Assembly (NCBI RefSeq): GCF_018613415.1
Contig: NZ_JAGGQG010000011.1
Coordinates: 62,001-126,000, forward strand
Length of the DNA stretch: 64,000 nucleotides
DNA from: Bacillus sp. ISL-18
GTDB lineage: Bacteria; Bacillota; Bacilli; Bacillales; Cytobacillaceae
Direction: 5' to 3'
Every line of letters starts with the position of its first letter. Positions within the stretch are counted from its first letter, which is position 1. Shown in pieces: positions 1-7,330 of the stretch. The notes under the pieces were generated by a model. It saw only the letters and a program-made list of their open reading frames with translations. It was not told where the DNA came from and ran no database searches. The translations under genes and the position numbers were made by a program.

Positions 1-230
1 GATAAAAAATCGTTTAAATAATATATTTTGATTATATTATTGAACAGAATAAAAATTTAGTTTTACTAAGTATATTAGGACCTTTAATTAAGAAGAAATT
101 TAAAATAGATAAATGTTGGTTAAATTATTTAACAATTTATTTGGAAAGTATAAAAAAATCCAATGACAGTTAGCTTTAATGATATAACATAAATGGGATA
201 ACCTATGAGAATAAAAAAGAGGTGTGTTAA

Positions 231-947
231 TTGAAAATAGCGTTTATTTCGGATATTCATGGTAATGCAACTGCTCTTGAAGCAGTATTAAATGATATAA
301 ATAAAGACGATGTTGACAAAGTTATAGTACTAGGTGACTTGTGCTATCGTGGCCCTCAACCAAAGAAATCAATTGATTTGGTGAGATCATTAAACACTCA
401 TGTTATAAAAGGTAATGCTGATGAGTGGGTGATTAGAGGTATCAATGAGGGAGAGGTACCTAATAATAGTCTTGAAATCATGAATAAAGAAAGGGATTGG
501 ATATTCTCACAACTAGATAGTGACTCTATTGAATACCTTAAAGCGTTACCGCATAATTTATTTCTGGAATATAAAAAAGTAAAGATTTATGCTTATCATG
601 CAACGCCTAATAGTTTATTTGAAGTAGTTTCCTCAAATGAAAGTGATAAATTACTAGAAGAAAAAATGATGGACACCGAAGCTGATATATATATATATGC
701 ACATATTCATAAACCTTATATCAGATTCTTGAAGGGTAAATGCATTATCAATACCGGTAGTGTTGGCTTACCATTTGACGGTTTATCTAAAGCATCTTAT
801 GTTTTATTAAATATTTCCGAAGAAGGTTTTCAAACATCAATAGTAAGGGTGGAGTATGATGTGAATAAAGTGATTAAAGATATAACTGATTCGGATTATC
901 CTAATTCAGAGCAATTAACGAAAATCTTAAAAAACGCTGGGGTTTAA
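231..947 (+). CDS. Calcineurin-like metallophosphoesterase (YfcE/MdsD-type phosphodiesterase family)
   Basis: Predicted cytosolic metal-dependent phosphoesterase of 238 aa. The N-terminus carries the DxH motif (D8, H10 in FISDIHGN), followed by GDLCYRGP (D36), the GNAD segment near residue 62, a later His in YAYHATPN and the C-terminal HxH-like YAHIHKP, which together form the usual di-metal site of the family. The start is TTG at 231, preceded by AGAGGTG; no better start lies upstream. Length fits single-domain family members. It stands alone, with an AT-rich gap on both sides, and its substrate cannot be read from context. Family call is secure; substrate unknown. Confidence 0.85.
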   Translation: MKIAFISDIHGNATALEAVLNDINKDDVDKVIVLGDLCYRGPQPKKSIDLVRSLNTHVIKGNADEWVIRGINEGEVPNNSLEIMNKERDWIFSQLDSDSIEYLKALPHNLFLEYKKVKIYAYHATPNSLFEVVSSNESDKLLEEKMMDTEADIYIYAHIHKPYIRFLKGKCIINTGSVGLPFDGLSKASYVLLNISEEGFQTSIVRVEYDVNKVIKDITDSDYPNSEQLTKILKNAGV

Positions 948-1260
948 TTACAAATATGAGTTCTAGCGGATATTAATACTTTTTATAATCTTATTTGTAA
1001 AATATTTATATAAACTATTATTTTTTTTGTTTAAAAACTTAAGATTCAACTTTATATGTAAATTGAGTTTGAATTTAAAGTTTTTTGAGTAACTGCTTAG
1101 AGAGGTTAGTTTACTTTACTATAAGAATGCATTAGTGTATATAAATAGAGTATATTCTTTCAAAATAAAAAAGCTCTCATATATATTAATGAATTTTTGT
1201 AAATGTTATAATGTTAAATCTTCAATTTAATACCTTTAGTTGACCAAGAGGGGTGGTTCA
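948..1260. other. AT-rich intergenic gap without recognised gene
   Basis: About 310 bases, very AT-rich with homopolymer T runs. No open frame with a ribosome binding site, no convincing terminator hairpin and no known regulatory element was found. It probably holds the promoter of the acyltransferase gene, but no clear -35/-10 pair stands out. Confidence 0.5.
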
Positions 1261-2430
1261 ATGAATAAACGTTTTTATGTATTAGATTCCTTAAGAGGGT
1301 TAGCTGCCTTATCAGTTCTTCTATGCCATATTTTATTAGTAACTAAAATTCCAATATTAACGTTTTTTTTTACTGGCTATTCACCTCTAAAAGTATTTGT
1401 TAATGGGCATTCAGCAGTTATTCTTTTTTTTATCTTAAGTGGTTTTGTATTGTCTCTTCCATTTATTCGCGGAAATAATATCAAGTATCACATATTTTTG
1501 ATTAAACGTTTCTTTAGAATTTACCTTCCTTATATCGTTTCTGTTTTATTTACTATAATTTTTTGTTATGCCTTTTCAAGAGGTGGAATTAATGAACTAA
1601 GTAGTTGGTTTAATAATTCTTGGACGGAGTCAATTAAATTCAATAACATTATTGGACACATTTTTATGATAGGAAATTTTAATGTTGAAGCTTTGAATAG
1701 TGTTTATTGGTCTTTAGTTCAAGAAATGAGGATTTCTCTCATTTTTCCGTTGTTAGCCCTCATAATATTGAGATTTAATTGGAAATGGACTTTGATTTTA
1801 GGACTTACTTTATCAGGTATCAGCGGTCTAAATAACATCTTTAAGTTTGAAACTAGCCAAGGATTTAATATCTCTTATTCCTTTACCTTACATTACATAT
1901 CTTTGTTTTTAATAGGTGGATTGGGTGCTAAAAATTCAGACAATTTGGTAGGACTATATAAAAAATTATCTAAATCCCAAAAATGGATATTAGTAATATT
2001 TTCATTTGTGTTATATAATTACTCTGGCCTTAATTCGAAAATTGCCATTTTGTTGGGGATTCCTTATTATTCTGAAATATTAAGTGATTATTCTATAGCT
2101 CTTGGAGCAATTATAATCGTTATAATATCAATTGGATCTGTGAAATTCGGTCAACTATTAATGTTAAATCCATTGAAATTTTTAGGCAAGGTATCCTATA
2201 GTCTGTATCTCTTCCATTTGCCAGTAATGTTTAGTTTGATTAATATATTTTATTATGCGCTACCAATGTGGTTTATTTATATGCTTTCGGTAGTGTTAAG
2301 TTTGGTAATTTCTAATATTGTTTGGTATCTAATTGAAAAACCATCAATAAATTATGGGAAATTAATTACAAGTAAAATGTCCACCTTTGGGATAAAAAAT
2401 GATTTTAATCAAGTAAAAACGATAAAGTAA
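1261..2430 (+). CDS. Membrane acyltransferase, family 3 (OafA/YrhL type)
   Basis: Integral membrane O-acyltransferase of about 389 aa. It opens with RFYVLDSLRGLAALSVLLCH, the conserved first helix of acyltransferase-3 proteins (LRGLAALxVxxxH with the catalytic-site His), and has about ten hydrophobic segments, including a VFVNGHSAVILFFILSGF segment. The family transfers acyl groups (often acetyl) to surface polysaccharides or other extracytoplasmic carbohydrates. An in-frame start 21 bases upstream (1240) is possible, but AGAGGGGTGG sits just before ATG 1261, which also begins the conserved motif. A rho-independent terminator follows. The acceptor is unknown; the convergent beta-helix gene hints at polysaccharide metabolism, which is inference. 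Confidence 0.88.
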   Translation: MNKRFYVLDSLRGLAALSVLLCHILLVTKIPILTFFFTGYSPLKVFVNGHSAVILFFILSGFVLSLPFIRGNNIKYHIFLIKRFFRIYLPYIVSVLFTIIFCYAFSRGGINELSSWFNNSWTESIKFNNIIGHIFMIGNFNVEALNSVYWSLVQEMRISLIFPLLALIILRFNWKWTLILGLTLSGISGLNNIFKFETSQGFNISYSFTLHYISLFLIGGLGAKNSDNLVGLYKKLSKSQKWILVIFSFVLYNYSGLNSKIAILLGIPYYSEILSDYSIALGAIIIVIISIGSVKFGQLLMLNPLKFLGKVSYSLYLFHLPVMFSLINIFYYALPMWFIYMLSVVLSLVISNIVWYLIEKPSINYGKLITSKMSTFGIKNDFNQVKTIK

Positions 2431-2497
2431 GCTGAAATTAAATAATTAAATAAACTATTACTTTACTCCAAAGTGCTGTATCTTTCTGTATTAATAA

Positions 2498-2552
2498 AAA
2501 AAGGTCGATTGTTTTTCTCTCTTAGTGAGATGAATAACAAACGACCCTTTAT
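2498..2552 (+). terminator. Terminator after the acyltransferase gene
   Basis: Stem GGTCGATTGTT (2503-2513) pairs with AACAAACGACC (2536-2546), followed by CTTTATTTCTTTT. The upstream A-run also makes it usable in the opposite direction. Confidence 0.75.
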
Positions 2553-2671
2553 TTCTTTTAATATTCTATATTTCATTCAAACAAGTGATGAATTTTTCAA
2601 TATAAGAGATGAATAGGAAATTCATAATATAAAAATCAAGAGAGACAAAATTATCGTAACCAAGCATTGTT

Positions 2672-2699
2672 TTTTTAAAATCTGATTAAAGTAATCAGA
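2672..2699 (-). terminator. Terminator of the beta-helix gene
   Basis: TCTGATTA-AAG-TAATCAGA (2681-2699) is a perfect 8-bp stem; read on the minus strand it is followed by TTTTAAAAAAAC, giving a modest U-tract about 130 bases after the stop codon. Confidence 0.5.
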
Positions 2700-2824
2700 C
2701 ATGGTAATACAGGAATAAGTTTATTAAAACTATTTTTTGTTTTTACCTGGCAAGTACAAGAAATTTTAGGCTTAAAGACCAAATAATTATAATTTAAGCT
2801 AGACTCTAACATAAGGTTTTAACC

Positions 2825-5158
2825 CTATATTTTTTTTATAATAATTTTTAAAAAAGGATTTTCTAGATCTTTTATAAAAATACTATCTTTATTTATTATA
2901 AGGATTATTGGTTGAACAATTTTAGATGTAGACGAGACAGATAAAACATTAGGTTCTAATGTATTCAGGTTATGGGTAACAGTAGCTGAATAACCATTTT
3001 CATCCTTCAGTAATGTTAAGTTTGCTTTGTATGTGTTATCAATATCATATCCTTTGTAGATATCTGAGTCTTCGCTTGGCAAGTTAATATTAATAAATAA
3101 ATTATCTGCTGAAATGAAATTAATCATAGGGTTAATATTATTATAATATATTAAATTTAGTGGGCTATCTCCAGAATATTTAAATTTACATTTTTTTAAA
3201 AACAAAGTAAAGACTTGCTTTACAGTTGGTTTATCGTGATGTATTAAGTAAGAAAAGTTGGAATTAGATATTTGAATATTACATTTGTCTAATTTTATTA
3301 AGCCACTTGGTTGGTTAAAGTCTGTAGCAAATAGATAGTTTATAGAGGTAGTAACCAATTCACATTCCTCTAATATTATTGTTGCAGGGAATCCTGGAGT
3401 GTTTATATTTCCAACTTTTATAACAGTATCTGTAAACTTTGATTTAGAAATAAATATTTCTCTGTCTTTCGTACCCAAAACAAGGTTAATTAGGATACTG
3501 TTTTTATATTCACAATTCTCTATTCTAACCTTTTCGCTTGCACTGTTACCATTAATTGTTTGAATAGTAATTTTTAAGCTGTTAAAGGTACACCCTATTT
3601 GGTTATAAACTCTTAGAACGAAGTCTCTCAATATTGTCGAATCAAAAATGCAATTTTCTACTTTGTAAGCGGTAATGGTAGAGCTACCTGAAACACTATC
3701 AAATTTAAGACGATTGTTTCTAAAGGTATTGTTTATTGAATTGATACCCATATTAATACTATTAACGTTAATAAAATTATTCTCAGAAACGTTAATTTGA
3801 TAAGAATTGTTATTATTGAAAGACAGAATTCCTCCCTCAATATGATTATCTGTAATATTTACATATGCATTCTCTACATTTGATCCCATTAGACCTATGC
3901 TTGTACTACAGTTATAAATAAAGTTCCCTCGTATATTGGCGTATAACAAGTTATATAGGTTAACACCAATAGAATCCACATTATAAATATGATTATTTTC
4001 AATTTGAATGGAATAACAACCAACTAGTATTCCATGAAAACTACCATATATGAGATTATTCTTAATAACGCAGTTATCTCCATATGAATCTTCTTGATTT
4101 ATAGCATATCTAGTTGAAGAGCTAAAGTTAGGCTTTCCGTCTAAGAAACTATTAGTGCCTTTTCCATTATCTCTAATAACATTATGCTGTATGATATTAT
4201 AGCTTCCTCCAAGTGTTATTCCTCCTCTATGGCCATTATAAATTTCATTATTTTCAACTACATTATGGTGAGGAATTAAACCGAATCTCAAAGTAACCTG
4301 TAGATTTTTAGAGGTATTAGTTTCGTTTGAAAATACAATTTTTAATTTCGCAGCATCTATTGGTATTGAAATATCAGTATATATTTTTCTGTTTTTAAAA
4401 ACCCCTATATAGGAATTATCTTCTTTATAGAAAAATACATCCACTTCTTTATCTGTTAAAGCAGTAAGTCTAGTATAACCAGCTCCTGTAATCTGGAATG
4501 AGGAAAATACAGTTCCAGTAGGTATTTTAATAAACTCTGTGGTCAATGTATTAGATGAAGAGACTATATTTCCAGTTAAATAGTCTAAAGAGTTTAATGT
4601 AACATTACCTACTCTTAACTCATTGATTGCATTACTAGTAAAAGTTACATTGTCTCCCATATAATCTCTAACTATACAATTTTTTATTGAACAATATTTT
4701 GAGCTTTTTCGAAATGCAACACCATAGCTGCTTTCAACCTTTCTTTCAGCTGTTACATTCAAAAAACTACGATCATCCCTGCACCCAATAATTGTTCCAT
4801 TAATTAAGTGAGCATTCATAACGTTTTCAAATACTATGCTGTTTCCAGTAAAGTTGTAATAATCAGTGGTTGTCCGAGTGTCAAAAGGAGATTTTCTATC
4901 AGAATCATAAATTACTTTTAAAGTGGATCCGTTTAAATCAAAAGTCATGTTACTAGTCATTTTTATTTCTCTTGGATAGCATAAAGCATACTGCCCTTTT
5001 GGCAGTATTATTCCGTTAAAGCCATTATTAGAGGCAAATTGTATTGCATTATTTATTCCTTGAATATTGGTATCAGCCATCTGATAATCTGCACCTAAAT
5101 ATGGTTTATTGGGTAAACCTTGCTTGATATTCCATCTATCAAGTTCAATAAGATACAT
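2825..5158 (-). CDS. Right-handed parallel beta-helix protein (pectate-lyase-superfamily fold)
   Basis: Protein of about 777 aa with a pectate-lyase-superfamily beginning (NNAIQFASNNGFNGIILPKGQY, then a FDLNGSTLKV strand) and many short beta-helix coils of the NxIxNxxI type between about residues 100 and 650. Such proteins cleave or bind polysaccharide; no catalytic residues can be assigned and no signal peptide or anchor is visible. ATG 5158 is chosen because AAGGAG lies 8 bases upstream; the GTG at 5167 overlaps that site. The DNA is among the most AT-rich in the window. The N-terminal layout resembles phage tail-spike and Bacillus surface proteins, but no other phage gene is nearby. A SinR-like palindrome lies about 210 bases upstream. 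Confidence 0.75.
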   Translation of the reverse strand: MYLIELDRWNIKQGLPNKPYLGADYQMADTNIQGINNAIQFASNNGFNGIILPKGQYALCYPREIKMTSNMTFDLNGSTLKVIYDSDRKSPFDTRTTTDYYNFTGNSIVFENVMNAHLINGTIIGCRDDRSFLNVTAERKVESSYGVAFRKSSKYCSIKNCIVRDYMGDNVTFTSNAINELRVGNVTLNSLDYLTGNIVSSSNTLTTEFIKIPTGTVFSSFQITGAGYTRLTALTDKEVDVFFYKEDNSYIGVFKNRKIYTDISIPIDAAKLKIVFSNETNTSKNLQVTLRFGLIPHHNVVENNEIYNGHRGGITLGGSYNIIQHNVIRDNGKGTNSFLDGKPNFSSSTRYAINQEDSYGDNCVIKNNLIYGSFHGILVGCYSIQIENNHIYNVDSIGVNLYNLLYANIRGNFIYNCSTSIGLMGSNVENAYVNITDNHIEGGILSFNNNNSYQINVSENNFINVNSINMGINSINNTFRNNRLKFDSVSGSSTITAYKVENCIFDSTILRDFVLRVYNQIGCTFNSLKITIQTINGNSASEKVRIENCEYKNSILINLVLGTKDREIFISKSKFTDTVIKVGNINTPGFPATIILEECELVTTSINYLFATDFNQPSGLIKLDKCNIQISNSNFSYLIHHDKPTVKQVFTLFLKKCKFKYSGDSPLNLIYYNNINPMINFISADNLFININLPSEDSDIYKGYDIDNTYKANLTLLKDENGYSATVTHNLNTLEPNVLSVSSTSKIVQPIILIINKDSIFIKDLENPFLKIIIKKI

Positions 5159-5365
5159 TATTATCACTCCTTAATTTTCACATACAGAATAAATTTGTAT
5201 GTCTTTAAATTATATGAATTAATACATAGTTGGATTGGACAAGTTTACTAATAATTATTTTATTAACAAGATAATTTTGCCGGATTTATATATTTTGAGG
5301 AATATAATAGATTGGGTGAATTTGTAATAAAAAATGGAATAAATTCAGTAAATTGTCGAATTCTC

Positions 5366-5381
5366 GTTCTTTTAAAAGAAC
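5366..5381. promoter_or_regulatory. SinR-like operator 1 (perfect palindrome)
   Basis: GTTCTTTTAAAAGAAC is a perfect 16-bp palindrome. Each arm contains GTTCTTT, matching the SinR consensus GTTCTYT known from Bacillus subtilis. It lies between the divergent beta-helix and peptide genes. On the minus strand an AT-rich -10-like ATTATAAAC lies just upstream of it, so it could act at the beta-helix promoter. Confidence 0.6.
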
Positions 5382-5471
5382 AAACGTTAGTTTATAATTT
5401 TAAATAAGGAATAGTATCACAAATTATATTTATACTACTTAAATTTATTGATCAACACTTTTTTATAAATC

Positions 5472-5487
5472 GTTCTTTATAGTGAAC
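5472..5487. promoter_or_regulatory. SinR-like operator 2, before the peptide operon
   Basis: GTTCTTTATAGTGAAC has the same half-site geometry as the other three boxes of the region and starts 3 bases after a -10-like TATAAA (5464-5469), so it would cover the start of the peptide operon transcript. The right half-site is weaker than in the perfect palindrome at 5366. Confidence 0.55.
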
Positions 5488-5515
5488 ATTAAAATATAGA
5501 TAAGGAGGTGATTAA

Positions 5516-5743
5516 GTGACTAAAGAAAAAGTATACCAAAGACCTATTGTCTTAATCCATCAACCAATACATTTTGAAACTGCTCAAAGCTGGAATCCAG
5601 GTAATGGTAATCATGACCATAAGGGAAAAGGAAATGATGGGATTCAATTCCCAGTGGATAGTAATACCAATACCCAACCTTGTGGAGCAGGAGAGCAGGG
5701 TGGGATAGGGCAGTGTAATCCTCAAACTAATCCCAAAAAATAA
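5516..5743 (+). CDS. Putative RiPP precursor peptide, 75 aa
   Basis: Small peptide beginning at GTG 5516, with a near-perfect Shine-Dalgarno AAGGAGGTGA. Residues 7-10 are YQRP, matching the YxxP motif that PqqD-type recognition proteins bind in paeninodin-class lasso leaders, and FETAQ about 14 residues later resembles the leader end with Thr near the cleavage point. The remainder is hydrophilic and rich in Gly, Asn and Gln, with two Cys (PCGAGEQ and GQCNP) and Ser/Thr residues that could be phosphorylated. No Asp/Glu stands 7-9 residues after the inferred cleavage point and no cyclase is encoded, so it is probably not a lasso peptide. Five maturation and export genes follow. Function is inferred from context only. 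Confidence 0.7.
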   Translation: MTKEKVYQRPIVLIHQPIHFETAQSWNPGNGNHDHKGKGNDGIQFPVDSNTNTQPCGAGEQGGIGQCNPQTNPKK

Positions 5744-5749
5744 AAATGG

Positions 5750-5787
5750 GGGAAGACGAAAAGGAATAATTCCTTTTGCCTTCCCTA
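5750..5787 (+). terminator. Stem-loop between precursor and kinase genes (partial terminator or mRNA stabiliser)
   Basis: GGGAAG-A-CGAAAAGGAAT (5750-5767) pairs with ATTCCTTTTGCCTTCCC (5769-5785), about 16 bp with one bulge, followed by TAAAAAG and no true U-tract. Such hairpins between a RiPP precursor and its enzymes commonly keep precursor mRNA in excess. Confidence 0.6.
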
Positions 5788-5812
5788 AAAAGATTAAAAA
5801 TAGGAGCCCAAT

Positions 5813-6592
5813 ATGAAAGTAATCCAAACAAAAATTGGTGACCATTTTATTCAAATAATGTCTCAATTTGAAAAGCCCAATAAAATATTACATAATTTTC
5901 AAACCAATACTGAGGTAATTCAGCAACCAGACCTAATAATTAAAATTAAAAATGGCTACGGTATACCCTTTCAAGATTACGAAGTAACCATCACAAAAAA
6001 GAATAATAAGATTATTTATACCAGAGCCGATTATTTGATCGAAGTAGATTCAGAATATAAAACTGCAACTATATCCGTATATGATGATTTCGCGTTAAAA
6101 CATGCCTTAACCAATTTGTATAGTTCCTTTATTGTTCATCACAACTGGGGCTTGCTAATCCATTCTTCGTGTGTCCTAGAAAATGGCAAAGCTCATCTGT
6201 TTTCTGGGCATTCTGGTGCAGGAAAATCAACCGCAGCAAAACTATCTTTTCCTAGGCAACTTCTATCCGATGAAGCCTCACTTGTAAAAATTACACCTAA
6301 TCAAGTTACTGTGTTTAATTCACCATTCCGAAGTGAACTAGAGGCGGAACCTTTTGAGGGAAATGTTGAATTAGCAAGTATTCAAATCCTTTTTCAAGCT
6401 CTTCAAAATAAACGAGTAAAATTAGAAAAATCGGATGCCCTGCTTCATTTAATGGATAAAGTGTTTTTTTGGCCGCAGAGTCAAGATGAGGTTAAAAAAA
6501 TTCTGCGGCTTATGACACAGTTAGTTAAGCAAGTACCAGTCTATGAGCTTCATTTTCAAAAAAATAATACATTTTGGGAGTTAATATCATGA
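5813..6592 (+). CDS. HPr kinase/phosphorylase-like protein (HprK-related kinase of RiPP clusters)
   Basis: Predicted ATP-dependent kinase of 259 aa, similar to the C-terminal domain of HprK. The P-loop is GHSGAGKST (residues 132-140), preceded by LLIHSSCVLENGKAHLFS, and LLSDEASLVKI follows where HprK has its acidic metal-binding segment. Homologues in paeninodin-type lasso clusters phosphorylate a Ser of the precursor core, so the likely substrate here is the 75-aa peptide; that is inference. The bacterial two-domain HprK of carbon catabolite control is longer and has an N-terminal domain that is absent here. TAGGAG precedes ATG 5813, and the stop overlaps the next start (ATGA). Confidence 0.8.
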   Translation: MKVIQTKIGDHFIQIMSQFEKPNKILHNFQTNTEVIQQPDLIIKIKNGYGIPFQDYEVTITKKNNKIIYTRADYLIEVDSEYKTATISVYDDFALKHALTNLYSSFIVHHNWGLLIHSSCVLENGKAHLFSGHSGAGKSTAAKLSFPRQLLSDEASLVKITPNQVTVFNSPFRSELEAEPFEGNVELASIQILFQALQNKRVKLEKSDALLHLMDKVFFWPQSQDEVKKILRLMTQLVKQVPVYELHFQKNNTFWELIS

Positions 6593-6864
6593 TGACTCAA
6601 TATATTCAAAAAGGAAATTATGAAACAACAGAACTTGATGGCGAATTCATTATACTAAATACTGATAAATTTACCATTACGAAGTTAAATGATGTAGGTG
6701 GCTACTGCTGGTCAAAATTAAGTGAAGCCCAAACCGCTGATACACTTACGAAAAACTTGGTAGAGAAGTTTTCTGCCCATGGAAACGAGACTCAAGTTAA
6801 AAAGGATATGGAAGAATTTTTAGAGAATCTACTTCAGTGCGGGTTGATTCAATATGCAGATTGA
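6589..6864 (+). CDS. PqqD-like RiPP precursor recognition element
   Basis: About 91 aa with the PqqD fold pattern: two short strands (YETTELDGEFIILNTD), a helix with the typical LNDVGGYCW segment, then a helical region ending LENLLQCGLIQ. These stand-alone RRE proteins bind the leader (YxxP) and present the precursor to modifying enzymes. GGGAG at 6576-6580 selects ATG 6589, which overlaps the kinase stop codon; ATG 6592 and a TTG at 6574 are less well placed. Overlaps on both sides show translational coupling. In lasso clusters the equivalent is the B1 protein. Confidence 0.82.
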   Translation: MMTQYIQKGNYETTELDGEFIILNTDKFTITKLNDVGGYCWSKLSEAQTADTLTKNLVEKFSAHGNETQVKKDMEEFLENLLQCGLIQYAD

Positions 6865-7312
6865 CATTCACACTTTTACAATATTAAAAAAAACCATTAA
6901 TAGAGATGGCTGGTTGGAGCTCCCCGCTTCTGGAAATAGTATGTTTCCGTATATCCAGAAGGGGAATCTCTGTCGGTTTGTCCCATGTAAACCTTCATTA
7001 TTAAAAAAAGGCGATGTTATTCTCTATTATTCACAAATAGGTCAATTGATTGCTCATCGTTTTGTTGGAACTACGACCGTAAAGAATCAATCGTTATTTT
7101 TACTAAAGGGTGATACCAATCTCGGCTTTGACCAACCGATTGAAGAACATTGGATACTAGGAAAACTGGAAACAGTGCAAAAAAAACAATTCAATATCAC
7201 TGCAGATCATTTTATCGTTCGAATCTGGGGGGGATTAATCCTTTCTTTTCCAATCCTATCAGGTGTTCTGCGGAGCTATTTAAATAGGAAGTTAAAACTA
7301 CATTTTAATTAA
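6854..7312 (+). CDS. SipW/ER-type signal peptidase-like protease (S24/S26)
   Basis: Protein of 152 aa with the signal-peptidase box LPASGNSMFPYI (nucleophile S29), KKGDVILYY, then LIAHRFVG with His68 in the general-base position, and LLKGDTNLGFD. A Ser-His pair in place of Ser-Lys is typical of SipW/archaeal/ER signal peptidases. A hydrophobic C-terminal segment (about 123-142) could anchor it to the membrane. It overlaps the PqqD-like gene by 11 bases. In this operon it is the only recognisable protease, so removal of the precursor leader is the simplest role; immunity or another substrate cannot be excluded. Confidence 0.78.
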   Translation: MQIDIHTFTILKKTINRDGWLELPASGNSMFPYIQKGNLCRFVPCKPSLLKKGDVILYYSQIGQLIAHRFVGTTTVKNQSLFLLKGDTNLGFDQPIEEHWILGKLETVQKKQFNITADHFIVRIWGGLILSFPILSGVLRSYLNRKLKLHFN

Positions 7313-7330
7313 TGATGGAGTGTACCTAAC

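Larger units (their letters stand above)
2431..2824. other. Convergent intergenic region with terminators
   Basis: The gap between the acyltransferase gene (plus strand) and the beta-helix gene (minus strand) contains one terminator for each direction, listed separately, and otherwise AT-rich sequence without an apparent gene. Confidence 0.6.
5159..5515. other. Divergent intergenic region with two SinR-like operators
   Basis: The space between the minus-strand beta-helix gene and the plus-strand peptide operon is AT-rich. It contains two 16-bp GTTCTT...GAAC palindromes, listed separately, a possible -10 TATAAA at 5464-5469 just upstream of the second, and the strong ribosome binding site AAGGAGGTGA (5502-5511). 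No further gene is seen. Confidence 0.6.

Noticed and set aside
2825-5158. Prophage tail-spike gene marking a prophage
   Set aside because: The fold resembles tail spikes, but no integrase, terminase, capsid or other tail gene is nearby.
5552-5866. Antisense open frame of about 100 codons over the precursor gene
   Set aside because: It has no ribosome binding site and is the mirror of the precursor coding sequence and the following hairpin; the sense gene has a near-perfect Shine-Dalgarno.
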